Source: Cliona cf. orientalis (taxonomy: Eukaryota > Porifera > Demospongiae > Clionaida > Clionaidae). Taken from it: a stretch of DNA of 64,000 nucleotides. The DNA lies in NCBI GenBank assembly GCA_963930775.1, contig OZ005703.1:2294001-2358000 (forward strand), read 5' to 3'. How positions within the stretch are numbered: position 1 is the stretch's first letter; the number at the start of each line of letters is the position of its first letter. The translations under genes and the position numbers were made by a program. The notes beneath the pieces are model-generated. The model saw nothing but the letters and a program-made list of their open reading frames with translations, made no database searches and was not told the DNA's origin. This document shows, in pieces, positions 1 to 11,241 of the stretch.

Positions 1-99
1 CCCGCTCTGTAGCTGTATAATAGTTGATCGTCTTATCACGCGGCCCGCGTGCTCAGAAGCCTAGCGCTGGTCAATTCTTGAGATTCAAAAGTGATATCA

Positions 100-238
100 T
101 TCGTAACTCTGGAGAGCTTGTCCTCTTTTGCAACTCTACATTGAAGTTTGATTGGCTCTCTGCTCACTATTGGTTGAAAGATCGATTCGACGGCGCGGCG
201 AGCAGTATTAAACTTGAAACTTCACCGAGATTCAAGCA
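100..238 (+). promoter_or_regulatory. Presumed promoter/5' UTR of TRAF-like gene 1
   Basis: The sequence just before the ATG at 239 has two ATTGG (inverted CCAAT) boxes near 151 and 169 and is more GC-rich than the intergenic DNA. The same arrangement, with strong sequence similarity, lies upstream of the second TRAF-like copy (about 19290-19428), so the duplication included the 5' flank. No clear TATA box is visible. The transcription start is unknown. Confidence 0.4.
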
Positions 239-1842
239 ATGCCAGGGTATAGTGTGCCGCTGAGACTCCTCAAAGACAAGAACTATCTCGATCTGAATCG
301 CTACGTTTGTTCGAAGTGCGAGCTACTGCTAAAAGATCCCGTCCTCCCGTGCTGCGGACACAGGCTCTGTAAATCTTGCGCCGACGGCCTGCCAGGTGCA
401 CCTGCTAAGTGCCCACGACAGGATTGCAAGAAAGATTTTGTGCAAGAAAATGGAGAAATAGTAAGTCTTGTCTGTAGCAGGGCCTAGCTGCATGATCCTT
501 CCCTAGCAGCTTGGTGGTATAGATATTATTAAATTTATGGTCAAACCTTCCTGAATCAGTTAGCTATGTTAGTGACCAAGCAGTGATCTATAACTCAAGT
601 TTGATATTTTCACCTGTGCATGCACTTAATAATTAATAGTATCAATCAGACGATTCTACTAAGCAAGAAATCAGAAACCTGCGTGTAATCTGTCCACATT
701 TTGAAGCTGGTTGCAGATGGGAAGGAAAATTTCACGACTATCATCAGCATAAAGAGAATTGTGACGCTGTAGTTGACCTTCCATCGTATAAACGTGGTAA
801 TGTGCGTCATTTCCACTCCATTCGTGAGCAACAACTTGAAGAAGATTTTGGTTATTGCGGTGCATCTGCGCATGTACGACCATATGAGCTGGAAGATCGT
901 AAAAACTCTCCACATTCAGGGAGAGAGCAGTGCCCCATCCGTTCTCTTACCCCTCCAAGTACCGAGAGCTACATGGAGGACTGCTACCAGCATGAGCGTC
1001 ACTTGCACATGCAGGAAAGTGATCATTCAGTTGTGGAATATAGCCACCTTATGATGATGGCCAATTGTCGCCAATTATTGACTCAAAGAGAGATTGTGCC
1101 TGTGTCAGCATCAGATCATGCCATCGGAGTGGATATGGCAATAGTTATGAACACTCAAGAGCTTAATGTACAACGATTTCAAGTTCCACTGCAGCAGCAG
1201 TCTGAGAATGAAATGCAAGGGATGCACAACAGATCTGCTTCCTCCACTATGCAACAGTTGGAAGATACAATAGTACTGCTAAATTCCCGAGTGGCCAAAT
1301 TAAAGGAAAAAACTCGATACTTGAACACTAAGCTTAAGCAACATAATTTTAGGCTCTCTTTGATCGAAAATAGTAACCATGGTGGTACGATTATTTGGAA
1401 GATTACTCAATTCAGTCAAAAAAAAGCCGATGCTGAGAATGGAAGAAGCACATCCCTCTTCTCTCTGCCCTTCTACTCAGGTCGTCACGGCTACAAGATG
1501 TATCTTTGTCTCTACATCATGGGGGGTGGGACTGGGAAGGGCACTCACCTCTCACTGTTCTTTGTGGTGATGCGTGGAGAGTTTGACAACATCCTCCAGT
1601 GGCCATTCACACACAAGGTCACCTTCAAGCTCATCAACCAGGCTGGAGGCAGGGATATTATTGATACCTTCCAACCAGACCCAATGAGTACTGCATTCAG
1701 AAAGCCAAAATCAGATATGAATATTTCCGGTGGATGTCCACGATTTGTATCCCACGCTGAACTGGAAGCAGGTGGTTTTATTGTCAATGATGCCATCTTT
1801 ATCAAGTGCATTGTGGATACTTCCACAATCTTTCATCCATAA
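239..1842 (+). CDS. TRAF-like protein 1: RING, TRAF zinc finger, coiled coil, MATH (two exons)
   Basis: Exons are 239-460 and 664-1842. The donor GTAAGT follows 460, the acceptor AG is at 662-663, and both are phase 0; the product is 466 residues. A RING finger spans residues 24-63 (C24, C27, C39, H41, C44, C47, C58, D62/C63). A TRAF-type zinc finger follows (C84, C91, H103, C107), then a linker with further Cys/His. A coiled coil runs about 270-310, and a full MATH/TRAF-C domain runs 314-466. TRAF proteins are cytosolic trimeric adaptors whose RING can act as a ubiquitin ligase and whose MATH domain binds receptor tails; that role is inferred here from the domains. A competing acceptor at 648-649 would break the frame, so 664 was chosen. 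The copy at 19429 has the same structure but is broken. This is the only TRAF locus in the window that reads through intact. Confidence 0.85.
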
Positions 1843-3480
1843 TGCCATACATGCACACTCTTAAAATTCCATGTGCACTAATCAATGTTTATGCTTGTTA
1901 TATTACACTAGGAACTGTTTTGTTTTTCTTGTTATCATTATTAATTTTTTTGTTGATAATACTAGCTAGTACTGAATATATTATATTAACTGAATGTAAA
2001 TAATATTATTAATTTTTAATATAATATTTCAGTACTATTAATGTTGTCACTGTATCATAATAATAATTATTATTATTTAATTACTACACAATATCAATGT
2101 TGATGTAAACTCAATCTTATTGTCCGCTGCAATTAAATTTTTGGCACAGGAAATGGACCCTCTAGCATCATCACTTCTCAGCCATAAGTTACACTAACGC
2201 TACAGCTCATTGACAAGTGTGCGTGTGAATGTAGATTGCAGATCCTGCATGGGGATGGAATAAGATAAGCTGTATACAGTAGATACTGGCATATCTCTTA
2301 ATGAGTCTTATTTTTGATTTAGAGTTATGTGAGTAAATTAAGTGCCATTTTATTAATATGCTAATAATTATTGTGCATACAAAATCACATGAGATGCCCA
2401 CTTAAAATTTTTGACAGTTTTGATTATATATATTTCACTAAGCAGTAAGATGTAAGGTGTACTTTATTATCCCTACTTTTTGGTGCTATTATCTTGCAAT
2501 CAGTAGAGGTTTTTTCCAGATTTTTTTGTGGTAGCTATAGCTAAGCATTTGGGCCGTGCCTACTCTAGTATGTTTACATTAATTGTATATTCTATTTATT
2601 TCCATCAGTATTACATTTAGGATGCATGGAGGAAATAGCTAGCTACGTACATAATTATTATACTATTCATAATATTTTTTGATAGAAATCCTGAGGTCCT
2701 GTTGCTATACTCTTTCCTGTTACTACACATTGCTATTCAGCGTTGTATCTGTCTACTTTTCAGCTTCTGTTCTGTAACAGGCCGGATTAATGATATTCTC
2801 TAATTGTACCAAATTGAATATATTATTCTATCTCTCTTTTTAGATCATGGAAAAGTAGAAATAGAGTTTAATCATGAATTCAAATGTTATCATGGGCCAT
2901 TTCGTCAACATGGTGCTGTACTTTACTAGGCATGCATGTGCAGGGGAAGTTGAAAGCTAATGCTATATAGCCCCAAGACTTTGGGTATTGTAGGCACTGT
3001 ATGATACATGTTTATTGATTCAGAAGCCAAAGCAAACTATGTTTACTTGTAGCTTTTTTTTTTTGAGAAAAGATACAATTTTGGCCTGCAAGGAATGCAT
3101 ACCTGTGTATACTGTGCATGCAAAATAATTAAGGTTGTGATCAATCTAGTTCCTATTCGGTATAATTCTGTTATCATAATGGTACGGTAACAACGTGCAT
3201 GAAGTATCCACTATAGTTCGAATTCATTCCCATGCATGTGCCTATAGAGCTATATTCATGATTAAATTCACAATGTTGCACATATGGCTTAGTAGTATAG
3301 CTTCTTTATAAAGAAGAGGAGACTAGATAATATAAGCAGAACCACTGATTGATCACTGTACTATTAATACTAATAAGGGGCACAACAGCTGATACAGGTA
3401 TTCAATTTAGTAGCTAACCTATGTACAAATAATATCATGCATGGCTGTATACACATTCCGTGAGTCACTTAATCATAGAG
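1843..3480. other. 3' flank and AT-rich intergenic DNA
   Basis: After the TRAF stop codon comes very AT-rich DNA with runs of TAATAATTATT type. I see no coding exon, RNA gene or clear repeat pair here. The first 100-200 bases are probably the 3' UTR. Confidence 0.5.
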
Positions 3481-3481
3481 T

Positions 3482-3605
3482 CAGTAGACTCTATGAGTAG
3501 GGATGGCACGGATATTCCATGTAATAGTAATATATAGAATATCCGTGCCATCCCTACTCATAGAGTCTACTGCATCTATCACATCCACTATACATCCCTA
3601 CGCTT
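3482..3605. repeat. Perfect 36-bp-arm hairpin within a CATCCCTAC-family element
   Basis: Positions 3482-3517 and 3538-3573 are exact reverse complements separated by a 20-nt loop. Each arm contains GTAGGGATGGCACGG. The stretch to 3605 (ending CATCCCTACGCTTG) matches, in reverse, the start of the family copies at 3764, 4273 and 16298. It is therefore probably a rearranged copy of that element. Confidence 0.75.
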
Positions 3606-3763
3606 GCTTTTGGAGTAGCCGTGCATACACGTATTATATATGGGGAACATGCATGCAGGAATGGAAATCAATACATGGATCAATATCAAAATATTATAGC
3701 GACACTTTACATACTCAATCAGAAAAAATTAAGTGTATGATGTTAATTATCGAGAAAAGCAAG

Positions 3764-3870
3764 TGTAGGGATGTAGCTATAGTGGATGTGATACGTTATC
3801 CCTACAAACTTTGTTTGTATATATCTTGGCACTGCCATCCCTACTTCATCCTTCAATTTTTTTTATACTT
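3764..3870 (+). repeat. CATCCCTAC-family short repeat, copy A
   Basis: About 105 bp beginning with GTGTAGGGATGTA and ending CATCCCTACTTCATCC. Three blocks of (G)TAGGGAT or its complement are spaced along it. It matches 4273-4380 closely and 16298-16396 in inverted orientation. It has no coding potential. It is probably a small non-autonomous element, but I could not fix its exact ends. Confidence 0.65.
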
Positions 3871-4272
3871 GTATTATTAACATAATAATAATATTGCTGC
3901 TATAGTTTCAAAGGCTTCCCTCATGCGTTCATGACATGTAATTGAATGCATAATAGTACTAGAACAATGTCATCAGTTGATCTGAGTCATATGGACTGCC
4001 AACAAGCTGCTGGCACCGTACCTACAGCTTTTACCCATTAACATCGTCCATAATGTCAAAATTGTATGCAAGGTTGATTGCACCGTGGTTGCATACCACT
4101 ACTCTCATACAGGAGACATTGTTTACGCTGACATGCACACTAATTGACACTAAATTAAATCAGGCACCAATTAGCTATTGCCGCAGTATTCTGCCACAGG
4201 CAAGTTCAACAGTGAGCGATTCTACAAAGATGGAAACTATGCTATAGCTAGTTGTATTGCAAGAGCCACGTT

Positions 4273-4380
4273 TGTAGGGATGTATAGTGGATGTGATACG
4301 TTATCCCTACAAATCTTGTTTGTGTACTTTTTAGCACTGTCATCCCTACTTCATCCATCAATTTTATTCAATTGTGTTTT
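4273..4380 (+). repeat. CATCCCTAC-family short repeat, copy B
   Basis: Same order of blocks as copy A (GTAGGGATGTATAG, GTTATCCCTACAAA, CATCCCTACTTCATCC), only about 400 bp away. Both copies are in the same orientation. Confidence 0.65.
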
Positions 4381-4439
4381 ATACTTGTGTTCATTTGCAT
4401 TAGTCATGTGTGGGCGCACCCGGCCCTACTAAAAAATAA

Positions 4440-5445
4440 TGCTCCCTTCTGCCACTATATATATAACGGTTACAATTAAATATAAGGCAGTGCCATAAGA
4501 GAGAGATTAACCTAACAATGGATGGCATTGACTAGGAAAATTTGTGTATAGCTAAAAAAATTTTTTTTGTTATGAAAATTGAGACGTGAATATGTATAAT
4601 TTCAAGTTCATAAATTAATGTTGAATCAGATCACTTTCAATACGAAAAATTGTCGTACAAAACATTTTTGACACGAAAAGTTTCCAGCTCTATGGTAACT
4701 GTGTAGCAAAAAATAAGCCCCCCTTAATACCTTAAGAACACTTTAATTTTGTGGATACTAAATATTAGCGATTTGTCTAAAAATTGTACCTGCAAATATT
4801 AAATTTTTCAACATTTTCGAATAAATAAAATTAATTTTGAAAAAATCGCTTAATGAGTACCCGCTAAATACACTATTTCTGAAATCTGCTAAAATTTGTA
4901 CCCGCAAATAATCGTAGCCCTAAGGTATATCCATGCATTTATTGCTTGTACTATTGAATGTTGTCTTAATTTATACAGTGGTGATATTATGCTTATAATA
5001 ATGTATTAACTGGCCCTTGTTGGGGTAGGTACCTCTCTTTGCCTTTCTTTCATAGCTGAAATTGACATACCGGCAGTTAGTACAATGACAATTATGTTGC
5101 TTGATAATGTGATCCACTGTATAGCATTGGTTATTTTTTGGTCTTCCAGCAATGGCATGATAGCTAGCCTTTCTATTTATTAAGTACATGCACATGTACA
5201 GTACACTGATAGGGGATGTAGCCGATACTAGCACTGTCAGGTCAGTCAGGCTTCATGTTATATTAGTTCCTATTGCATGGTTACTTAATTACGTAAGTTT
5301 AAATACAACATGAAACCAGACTGATAGTGCTTACTATATATTGGCTGGTACTGTGCATATAGGTTATTGAATAAAGTGCTGAATCAGATTTGTATGTTTC
5401 CATGCATTATACTATTAGTTATTGTATAGTACTGTATAAATTGTC

Positions 5446-5447
<2 letters not shown>
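4440..5447. other. Intergenic DNA, nothing recognised
   Basis: AT-rich sequence with scattered short A/T runs. I found no splice-bounded exon, RNA gene or paired repeat. Confidence 0.4.

Positions 5448-5521
<74 letters not shown>
5448..5521. repeat. (AG)n microsatellite
   Basis: An uninterrupted AG dinucleotide run of about 74 bases, followed by a short purine-rich tail. The long Arg-Glu or Leu-Ser reading frames across it are artefacts of the repeat. Confidence 0.97.
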
Positions 5522-5524
<3 letters not shown>

Positions 5525-6225
5525 GGCGGGAGGGAGGGGGAGAGAGAGACTGCATATGTGGGGCATTGTATGTTTGTTGTATTTATAGGTGATACACATG
5601 TAACTTTGTCCCTGGCTAGGTTAATTACCACGCGCGATCTGCAAGGGGTAATTGGTTGTGTCATCACTGTTGTCGTCGTGAGCACAAAAATCTGCATATC
5701 TATAATGATAGGCACCTTAATTAGAGACTCATAAGTACGACCAATAATAAACTGGCTACAGTATACATACTAATCCCAATCACATATACACACTGCTTGT
5801 TGATAAAAATATTATAATTGTGACTTATAATAATGTAGTATCTACCTACTTTCCTATTGGCCTAATTAGGCCACATAGTAAGTTGTTGTTTGAACATGCA
5901 TATATAGTCACCTTTGTAATAGACAGTGATCAACTTATGCTTCTGACTGAGGGCACTCAGAATACACACCTCTATAGACACAATAGCTGGAATACTACAA
6001 GTTACCACAGAAGCACTATAATTATACATAACTGTGCATGTGGGCACTAGGTTAATTAAATTATCACCTGCTTGCATTGGTTGACCATCCGTACATATTT
6101 CGTGGTCATGTTAGTTATGCCCAAATCGTTGTACCTTTCTTGGTGAAGAAGTTTGGCTCTTTCCCTCCCTCCCTCCCTCTGTATGGTAGCTGATAACAAT
6201 GCTGTCTATTGGAAGGTCAACTTGT

Positions 6226-6350
6226 AATAGTTATATCACGGGCGCGAGGGATATATGGCATTTATTGCACCGAAGCACGAGGGTGCGAAGCGGCCCGAGG
6301 GCTGAGTGCAATAAATGCCATACATCCCGAGTGCACGTGATATAACTATT
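6226..6350. repeat. Foldback repeat, 125 bp
   Basis: Outer arms AATAGTTATATCACG (6226-6240) and CGTGATATAACTATT (6336-6350) are exact complements. An inner pair around GGCATTTATTGCAC and GTGCAATAAATGCC continues the stem. The loop is GC-rich (GAAGCACGAGGGTGCGAAGC). Confidence 0.75.
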
Positions 6351-6374
6351 TTATATCCCGTGGGCGTTAGCTAC

Positions 6375-6812
6375 CATGGATACTGAAAAGAAGAAGAAAG
6401 AACAACTCATCTTGATCGACTACTAAGTCGCTCTCTGAGTCAGCTCTCGAACGTCGATCGTTCCTTAGAGCGCCTCGTGACTGAGGGGTGTGGTCAAATC
6501 GACACTAAACTCGATCGCGTGACAAGCACCATCGAGTTCAGAATCTGATATTCGTCGCTCAAGCTGTTGCCTAGCACAGAAGCGAATACCTATTGCCATG
6601 CCAAAGCTTCTACGCGGTAAGCTTACCTTGGTATGTCTGTAGCTTTCTCAGTCTGTGTAGACTTGCGATCGACCGACCGATCGACGATACGACTCCGCCC
6701 ATCGCTTCGAACCGCTTTTTGCTTTCTCCTGGCATTCTTCCCGCTACACGCTCCATTGATATAGCTTTACAGAGCCCCACAGAATCGCTGAAGAAGCGGT
6801 TAGTTCTTTGAT
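6375..6812 (+). pseudogene. Possible frameshifted coding piece, unrecognised
   Basis: This stretch is GC-richer than its surroundings and reads like protein, but in changing frames. An ATG at 6375 opens MDTEKKKKEQ and stops after 17 codons. A different frame gives a clean stretch beginning DRLLSRSLSQLSNVDRSLER and ending at TGA near 6550. A third piece ending at 6811 includes IDDTTPPIASNRFLLSP. This could be a decayed gene or exons of a real gene whose splicing I cannot resolve. No family is recognised. Confidence 0.25.
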
Positions 6813-6846
6813 CCTCGGCAATACTTTTGCCTGAAGCGCGTTTGAC

Positions 6847-6901
6847 AGTGCAATATGAGTTTGCGGTTAGTGCAATATGAGTTTGCGGTTAGTGCAATAT
6901 G
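6847..6901. repeat. 22-bp tandem repeat, 2.5 copies
   Basis: The unit AGTGCAATATGAGTTTGCGG plus TT occurs at 6847-6868 and 6869-6890 with no change, then a partial third copy follows. Confidence 0.9.
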
Positions 6902-7494
6902 GCATATATTTTACTTAGCAACAACATAGTAACGGGATATAATACCTGATAATAGACAGTAGTGAATCCTGTGCAGCACAAAGATTTGCTTGCAATTATA
7001 AGGAGCTTAAGTGAATCTGGCTGTGGATGTACAAGTACATGTGCAAGTGTGCATGCATGCATGCCTGTGTGCACAAGCATATGCATAAAATTATCGTTTT
7101 CCTAAGGCTGCATGTGACAGCCTTTGTTTGTATTGGCCATATGCATGCTGCACATATGTGTGTTCATCTCCAACTGCCAATACAATAATATACTGATACT
7201 TAATAACTGAACCTGTGGACAGAATCTGATAATATAGTTTTTTATAATATATAGTACACAGAAACAGAAATCGTTCAATATGTATATGTGCAGTATATAT
7301 AAGGTACTAGACCATTTTAAAATTAAATTTAATGACAAGCCTTTTCTGTGTCCAGATTAATTCTGGGGCGTCGATCTTCTTAGAGGCTGAGTGCCATTGA
7401 GCATAATATAATAGTATAATTAAGTTACATCGTAGGACTGAATTTGTTTTGCTTTCAATGATACTCCAGCCAAAGTTCAAATGTGGTTTGTAGT

Positions 7495-7680
7495 TAGTTC
7501 GACAAGATCACTTCCTTATTGAAATGTTAAGATTCCATATTTAATCACTTAAGGCGCTACTTCTATCTGTTTATACGTACACACAAATACATGTCAGCGC
7601 AATATCATAATAGTATCATATATATAGCTAATATGCATACCTCATCAAAGGCAGCAATTCCACGGAAGCCTCCCCTGTGC
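7495..7680 (+). repeat. Dispersed repeat, uninterrupted copy
   Basis: The sequence starting CACTTCCTTATTGAAATGTT and continuing through ATTTAATCACTTA, ACTTCTATCTG and AAGGCAGCAATTCC is found again at about 54815-54866 plus 55473-55600. There it is split by a 606-bp CCGTA-type element. This copy therefore serves as a related empty site. Confidence 0.7.
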
Positions 7681-8985
7681 AGCCCATGCACACATTGTCA
7701 ATGGCATAATATAATTAAAAATATGTAGCTATATCCCATAATAGCAAACTGCCGAATTTAAAATTATGGTTTCGGACCCAACTGCGCATGCCAAGTTTAA
7801 TTCTCACCAAAGTTTTAAGCTATACAGTATATCAGCATTGTGCATCTGAAAGTGTGCACTTGAATAGTGATTCTGACAGCTCAATTAAGTGGTGCTCATG
7901 AATGAAGCACTATAGCATCATTGTTGGCAGCCGTTGACAAATTGTTATTCCCGTACGCATAATTTATCAGTAACAGAAATTCCTGATCATACTGTAACAG
8001 AATACATGAATTTATCAGTATACAGACAACTCAAGTGGTGCTCATGAATGAACCACTATATATAGCATCACTATTGGCAGCCGTTGACAAATGTACATGT
8101 AGTATGAGTAATGTACACAAACGTATGACACTAAACTGCTACATCTAAACCTTGACAATACGTTTGGAATGGCACTTGGGACTCACAACTTCCATAATTT
8201 AATAGGCTGCTTCAGCATTACTATAATTATCTTATGAGCTTTTCATACCCAGACCCTCCCAGCTTTTCAAAGGCTGGGAGGGTCTGGGGAGGATTCTAGC
8301 TTTTAATGGGAATATTTAGCTACTGTGTCTGCATAGTCAAAGGGCTGAGGTAGTCGCATTGTATATATTCCCATTGGTCCAGATAATTATCCTGTGTGTG
8401 CAGTGACATGGCAATGTGTTAGTCATAACAATGTGGCAAGCTTTAATTTTGGTCAACTGAGTGTTTGCAGCCATGGTGCAAACCCACTGCTGTAATTGAC
8501 TTAAGTTACTCAATTGTATTCCTTTTAGTTCGCTGGGCAAGCCTCCCTTATTCTCACTTATACAAGCATTAAATAAACTGATATCATGTTATGTATATAC
8601 ATGAGCGATGAAATCACAACACCTGATCTGACCACCATGCAGTCCTGCATTGAAATATCTTCGACTAATATCATCCTAGCTTCATTCAATGATGGCTTAA
8701 GTTATATTACTGAAACAAGAATAGTAAATTTTCTTGGAGTATCCCCATTAAATTTAATTTGGTGTAGGTATACAGTTGTGTGCTTTGTTACAACGCAAAT
8801 GCAATCTACCAATACTTAGAAAAATTCGACAGGGAAAAGTGTACAGCTGCAGCAAAATTTGAACCCGCTCTATTCCATCCCATACATAAGAGTCCAAGCA
8901 CTTGGCCACCACTGTTGTTGCTGCTAATAGCCGTCATTTCAACTATTTTATAGATAAATCCTACACAACCCAGCCCCCCACCACT
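7681..8985. other. Intergenic DNA with a diverged direct repeat and a hairpin
   Basis: A repeat of about 70 bp (GTGGTGCTCATGAATGAA ... TTGGCAGCCGTTGACAAAT) occurs near 7874-7945 and again near 8024-8093. A 16-bp-arm perfect hairpin lies at 8248-8288 (CCCAGACCCTCCCAGC and its complement). No gene is recognised; the minus-strand reading frame at 8337-8540 is protein-like in part, but no family or clear splice sites were found. Confidence 0.5.
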
Positions 8986-8986
8986 C

Positions 8987-9255
8987 TAACCCTGCTAACC
9001 ATTCACAACCCAGCCCCTCCAGTCCACGTATACGCAAACCCTAGAGACTAACCCTGCTAACCATTCGCAACCCATCCCCAGACCTCCCAGCCCCTCCCAC
9101 ACTAACCCTGCTAACCATTCGCAACCTATCCCCTGACCTCCCAGCCCCTCCCACACTAACCCTGCTAACCATTCGCAACCCATCCCCAGACCTCCCAGCC
9201 CCTCCCACACTAATCCTGCTAACCATTCGCAACCTATCCCCTGACCTCCCAGCCC
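8987..9255. repeat. 54-bp minisatellite
   Basis: Four to five tandem units of 54 bp. Each contains TAACCCTGCTAACCATTCGC followed by a C-rich segment ending CCTCCCACAC. Units alternate between ACCCATCCCCAG and ACCTATCCCCTG versions, which suggests a higher-order 108-bp unit. The first unit is diverged. Long minus-strand frames here are repeat artefacts. Confidence 0.92.
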
Positions 9256-10030
9256 CTCCCATCCATATCGTCCAGTGATTGCAGCAGCGTACATACCGGC
9301 ATATCGCGATCGGGTCGGGATTGCATTTTACGTCGTTACATGATCGTCGATTTTGAATCACTGGCACTCTTAACGTTGTTCTCATACTAAGAACACAGGC
9401 TGCAGCAGTACCTTGTATTAGTTGGCAGCGTCTTAATAATAATATTATTATTAGGTCTCACTGTTAGCTAGCTTCATATCTATAGTTAACTTGGTTTTAT
9501 CTAAAACATGCAGGAGTATATATACATGGCTAAAATTAATATCCAAAGGAAATATTTTCCTATAATTATTATAATTTTTCATTAGCACTGATCTTTGTAT
9601 AAATTTCTTTCTTCACATGTACTGTACACGCCACACTTGGACTATAGCAAGCTATAATAATATTATGTGGGTATCTGTGTGATATCCCATACCAGGCCAC
9701 CCTCAATTCATAAAATTAATGAAGCTATACAAGTACTGGTATTTATCTGTATACACACACTAGTAGTAAATTTCCATCTGTGGCCAAGCAGTTCATAAAC
9801 ACCGGGAAAATAATAGCTTCTCAGAGTCTTAAGTGTGTGCTGCAGCACTCACTTAGCTGAACAATTAAAATTTAATAATAGTTTACATACAGATAAATAC
9901 CAGTACTTGTGTGTGTGTGTGTGTGTAGATTTTCAGAGCTTGATCAAAAGAAGAAATTCAAGGATGTGATTTGCACTTGTACTCCAATCATTGCGTGTAC
10001 ACTATACGTTAATATAATTTTTAAATTTTA
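9256..10030. other. Intergenic DNA
   Basis: AT-rich DNA with a short (GT)n run at about 9909-9926. Nothing else is recognised. Confidence 0.4.
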
Positions 10031-10043
10031 TCCCTCATTGCAG

Positions 10044-10957
10044 CTAAGGAGCCCATAAAGAGGCAACGAAGTCAAAAGACAATTGACTGTAAGTATTGTA
10101 GTTCTAGACTACTACATTGCAGTACTAATTAATGTTTATTCTCTCTGCTGCTGCTGCTGTAGATATTTTGGTGCACCTAAACTAATTATATTAATTGCTT
10201 AATGTTTTGGCTAATGTGGCCAATTCCACCTAGTATCTTAATTATAAAAACACACCTGGCCGGCCCTTTTGAGCTTCTGAGGTTCTAAGCTTTTGAGCTT
10301 GTGAGCTCAACAAAGCAGCATGCTCTAAATAAGGGTACTGAGGCAGATGATAGATACGCCCTTGCTGACCTGGGGATTGGTATAGCTACTTGTGTATGTA
10401 TGACATCGTATGTTGAATTATGTAAGATGAATGTTATGAAAATCATGCATATGCATGCAGTTCAATTTAATTGTCCAATTTGTGCACATCAAGCACTTCC
10501 ACTTAGTAATAGACATAATGTACATGTACATACACCAGATAGAGTTGAAGCTGATGGAGGTGTAGATATTTACCAATCCTCTTCAGGTGCAATCTTTCAG
10601 CAATTTTGATAGCCGATAAAATTTTCTTCAAAGCAGATCGAAGTTTGACGATTTAGCTGGAGGGAGGAGTAGCAGGATAGGCAGTCCGCTTAATCAATCA
10701 CCCTTTGACTCAAGTACTCAGCAATCTCATCCACAATCACTATGATAGTTGGCCCTTAAGCCTGGAGTAGTCCCGCTTACTGGGACACCAGATATTTTTG
10801 CCACTGATGTTCAGTATACCCACTTCCGAACGAAGTCGGATGATCTTGTGCGTAAGGGGAGCAATGGAGAAATACGTATGCTTGTTGGTGGTAAGGAGTT
10901 CATAATTAAGAAGACTTCCTACCGTAGCAGAGAATATTTATATTATGATCCATAGCA
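10044..10957 (+). pseudogene. Decayed or partly resolved coding region, unrecognised
   Basis: A short exon-like piece, bounded by CAG at 10043 and GTAAGT after 10089, reads KEPIKRQRSQKTID. Further on, one frame from about 10637 to 10957 reads as protein (RSSRIGSPLNQSPFDSSTQQ, then GVVPLTGTPDIFATDVQYTH, then GGKEFIIKKTSYRSREYLYY). It contains two adjacent stop codons (TGATAG) at 10743-10748. The C-terminal part is faintly like a FLYWCH zinc finger but lacks the expected Cys/His set. It is most likely a relic of a host or transposon gene. Confidence 0.3.
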
Positions 10958-11112
10958 AGCTTAATCACATTGATATTATTGAACTTCTTTGTTTAATGAT
11001 GGGTGAGAACCAACTATCTCTGAGTCAGTGTAAAAATTGTTTTTGTTATCATTTTTTGCTAAAAGTAAATGGCGACTTGGCTCAACTCTGCATCGATAAT
11101 GAACATAATACC

Positions 11113-11241
11113 TAGCCTCGTCCCCAGGCCACTCCCGATTTTTCAATGTTGCACGCTGCGTCCCCAGGCCACTCCCGATTTTTCAATGTTGCACGCAGCA
11201 TGCAACATTGAAAAATCGGGAGTGGCCTGGGGACGAGGCTA
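11113..11241. repeat. Foldback element of the CCTCGTCCCCAGG family, with partial internal duplication
   Basis: It begins TAGCCTCGTCCCCAGGCC and ends with the exact complement GGCCTGGGGACGAGGCTA. The left arm segment (GTCCCCAGGCC through GTTGCACGC) is present twice in tandem, so one arm is longer than the other. It is related to 57640-57718. No matching target duplication is evident. Confidence 0.8.

Noticed and set aside
24-263. 79-codon frame upstream of TRAF-like gene 1
   Set aside because: It lies in the presumed promoter and overlaps the true start in another frame; the equivalent frame is not kept upstream of the second copy.
648-663. Alternative splice acceptor at 648-649 for TRAF-like gene 1
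   Set aside because: With the GTAAGT donor at 461 it would put the second exon out of frame; the AG at 662-663 keeps frame in both gene copies.
1545-1826. Minus-strand frame inside the MATH exon (and 20826-21113)
   Set aside because: Antisense shadow of the conserved MATH coding sequence in both copies.
8995-9385. Gly/Trp-rich minus-strand frames of 99 and 114 codons
   Set aside because: They are produced by the 54-bp minisatellite, whose period is a multiple of three.
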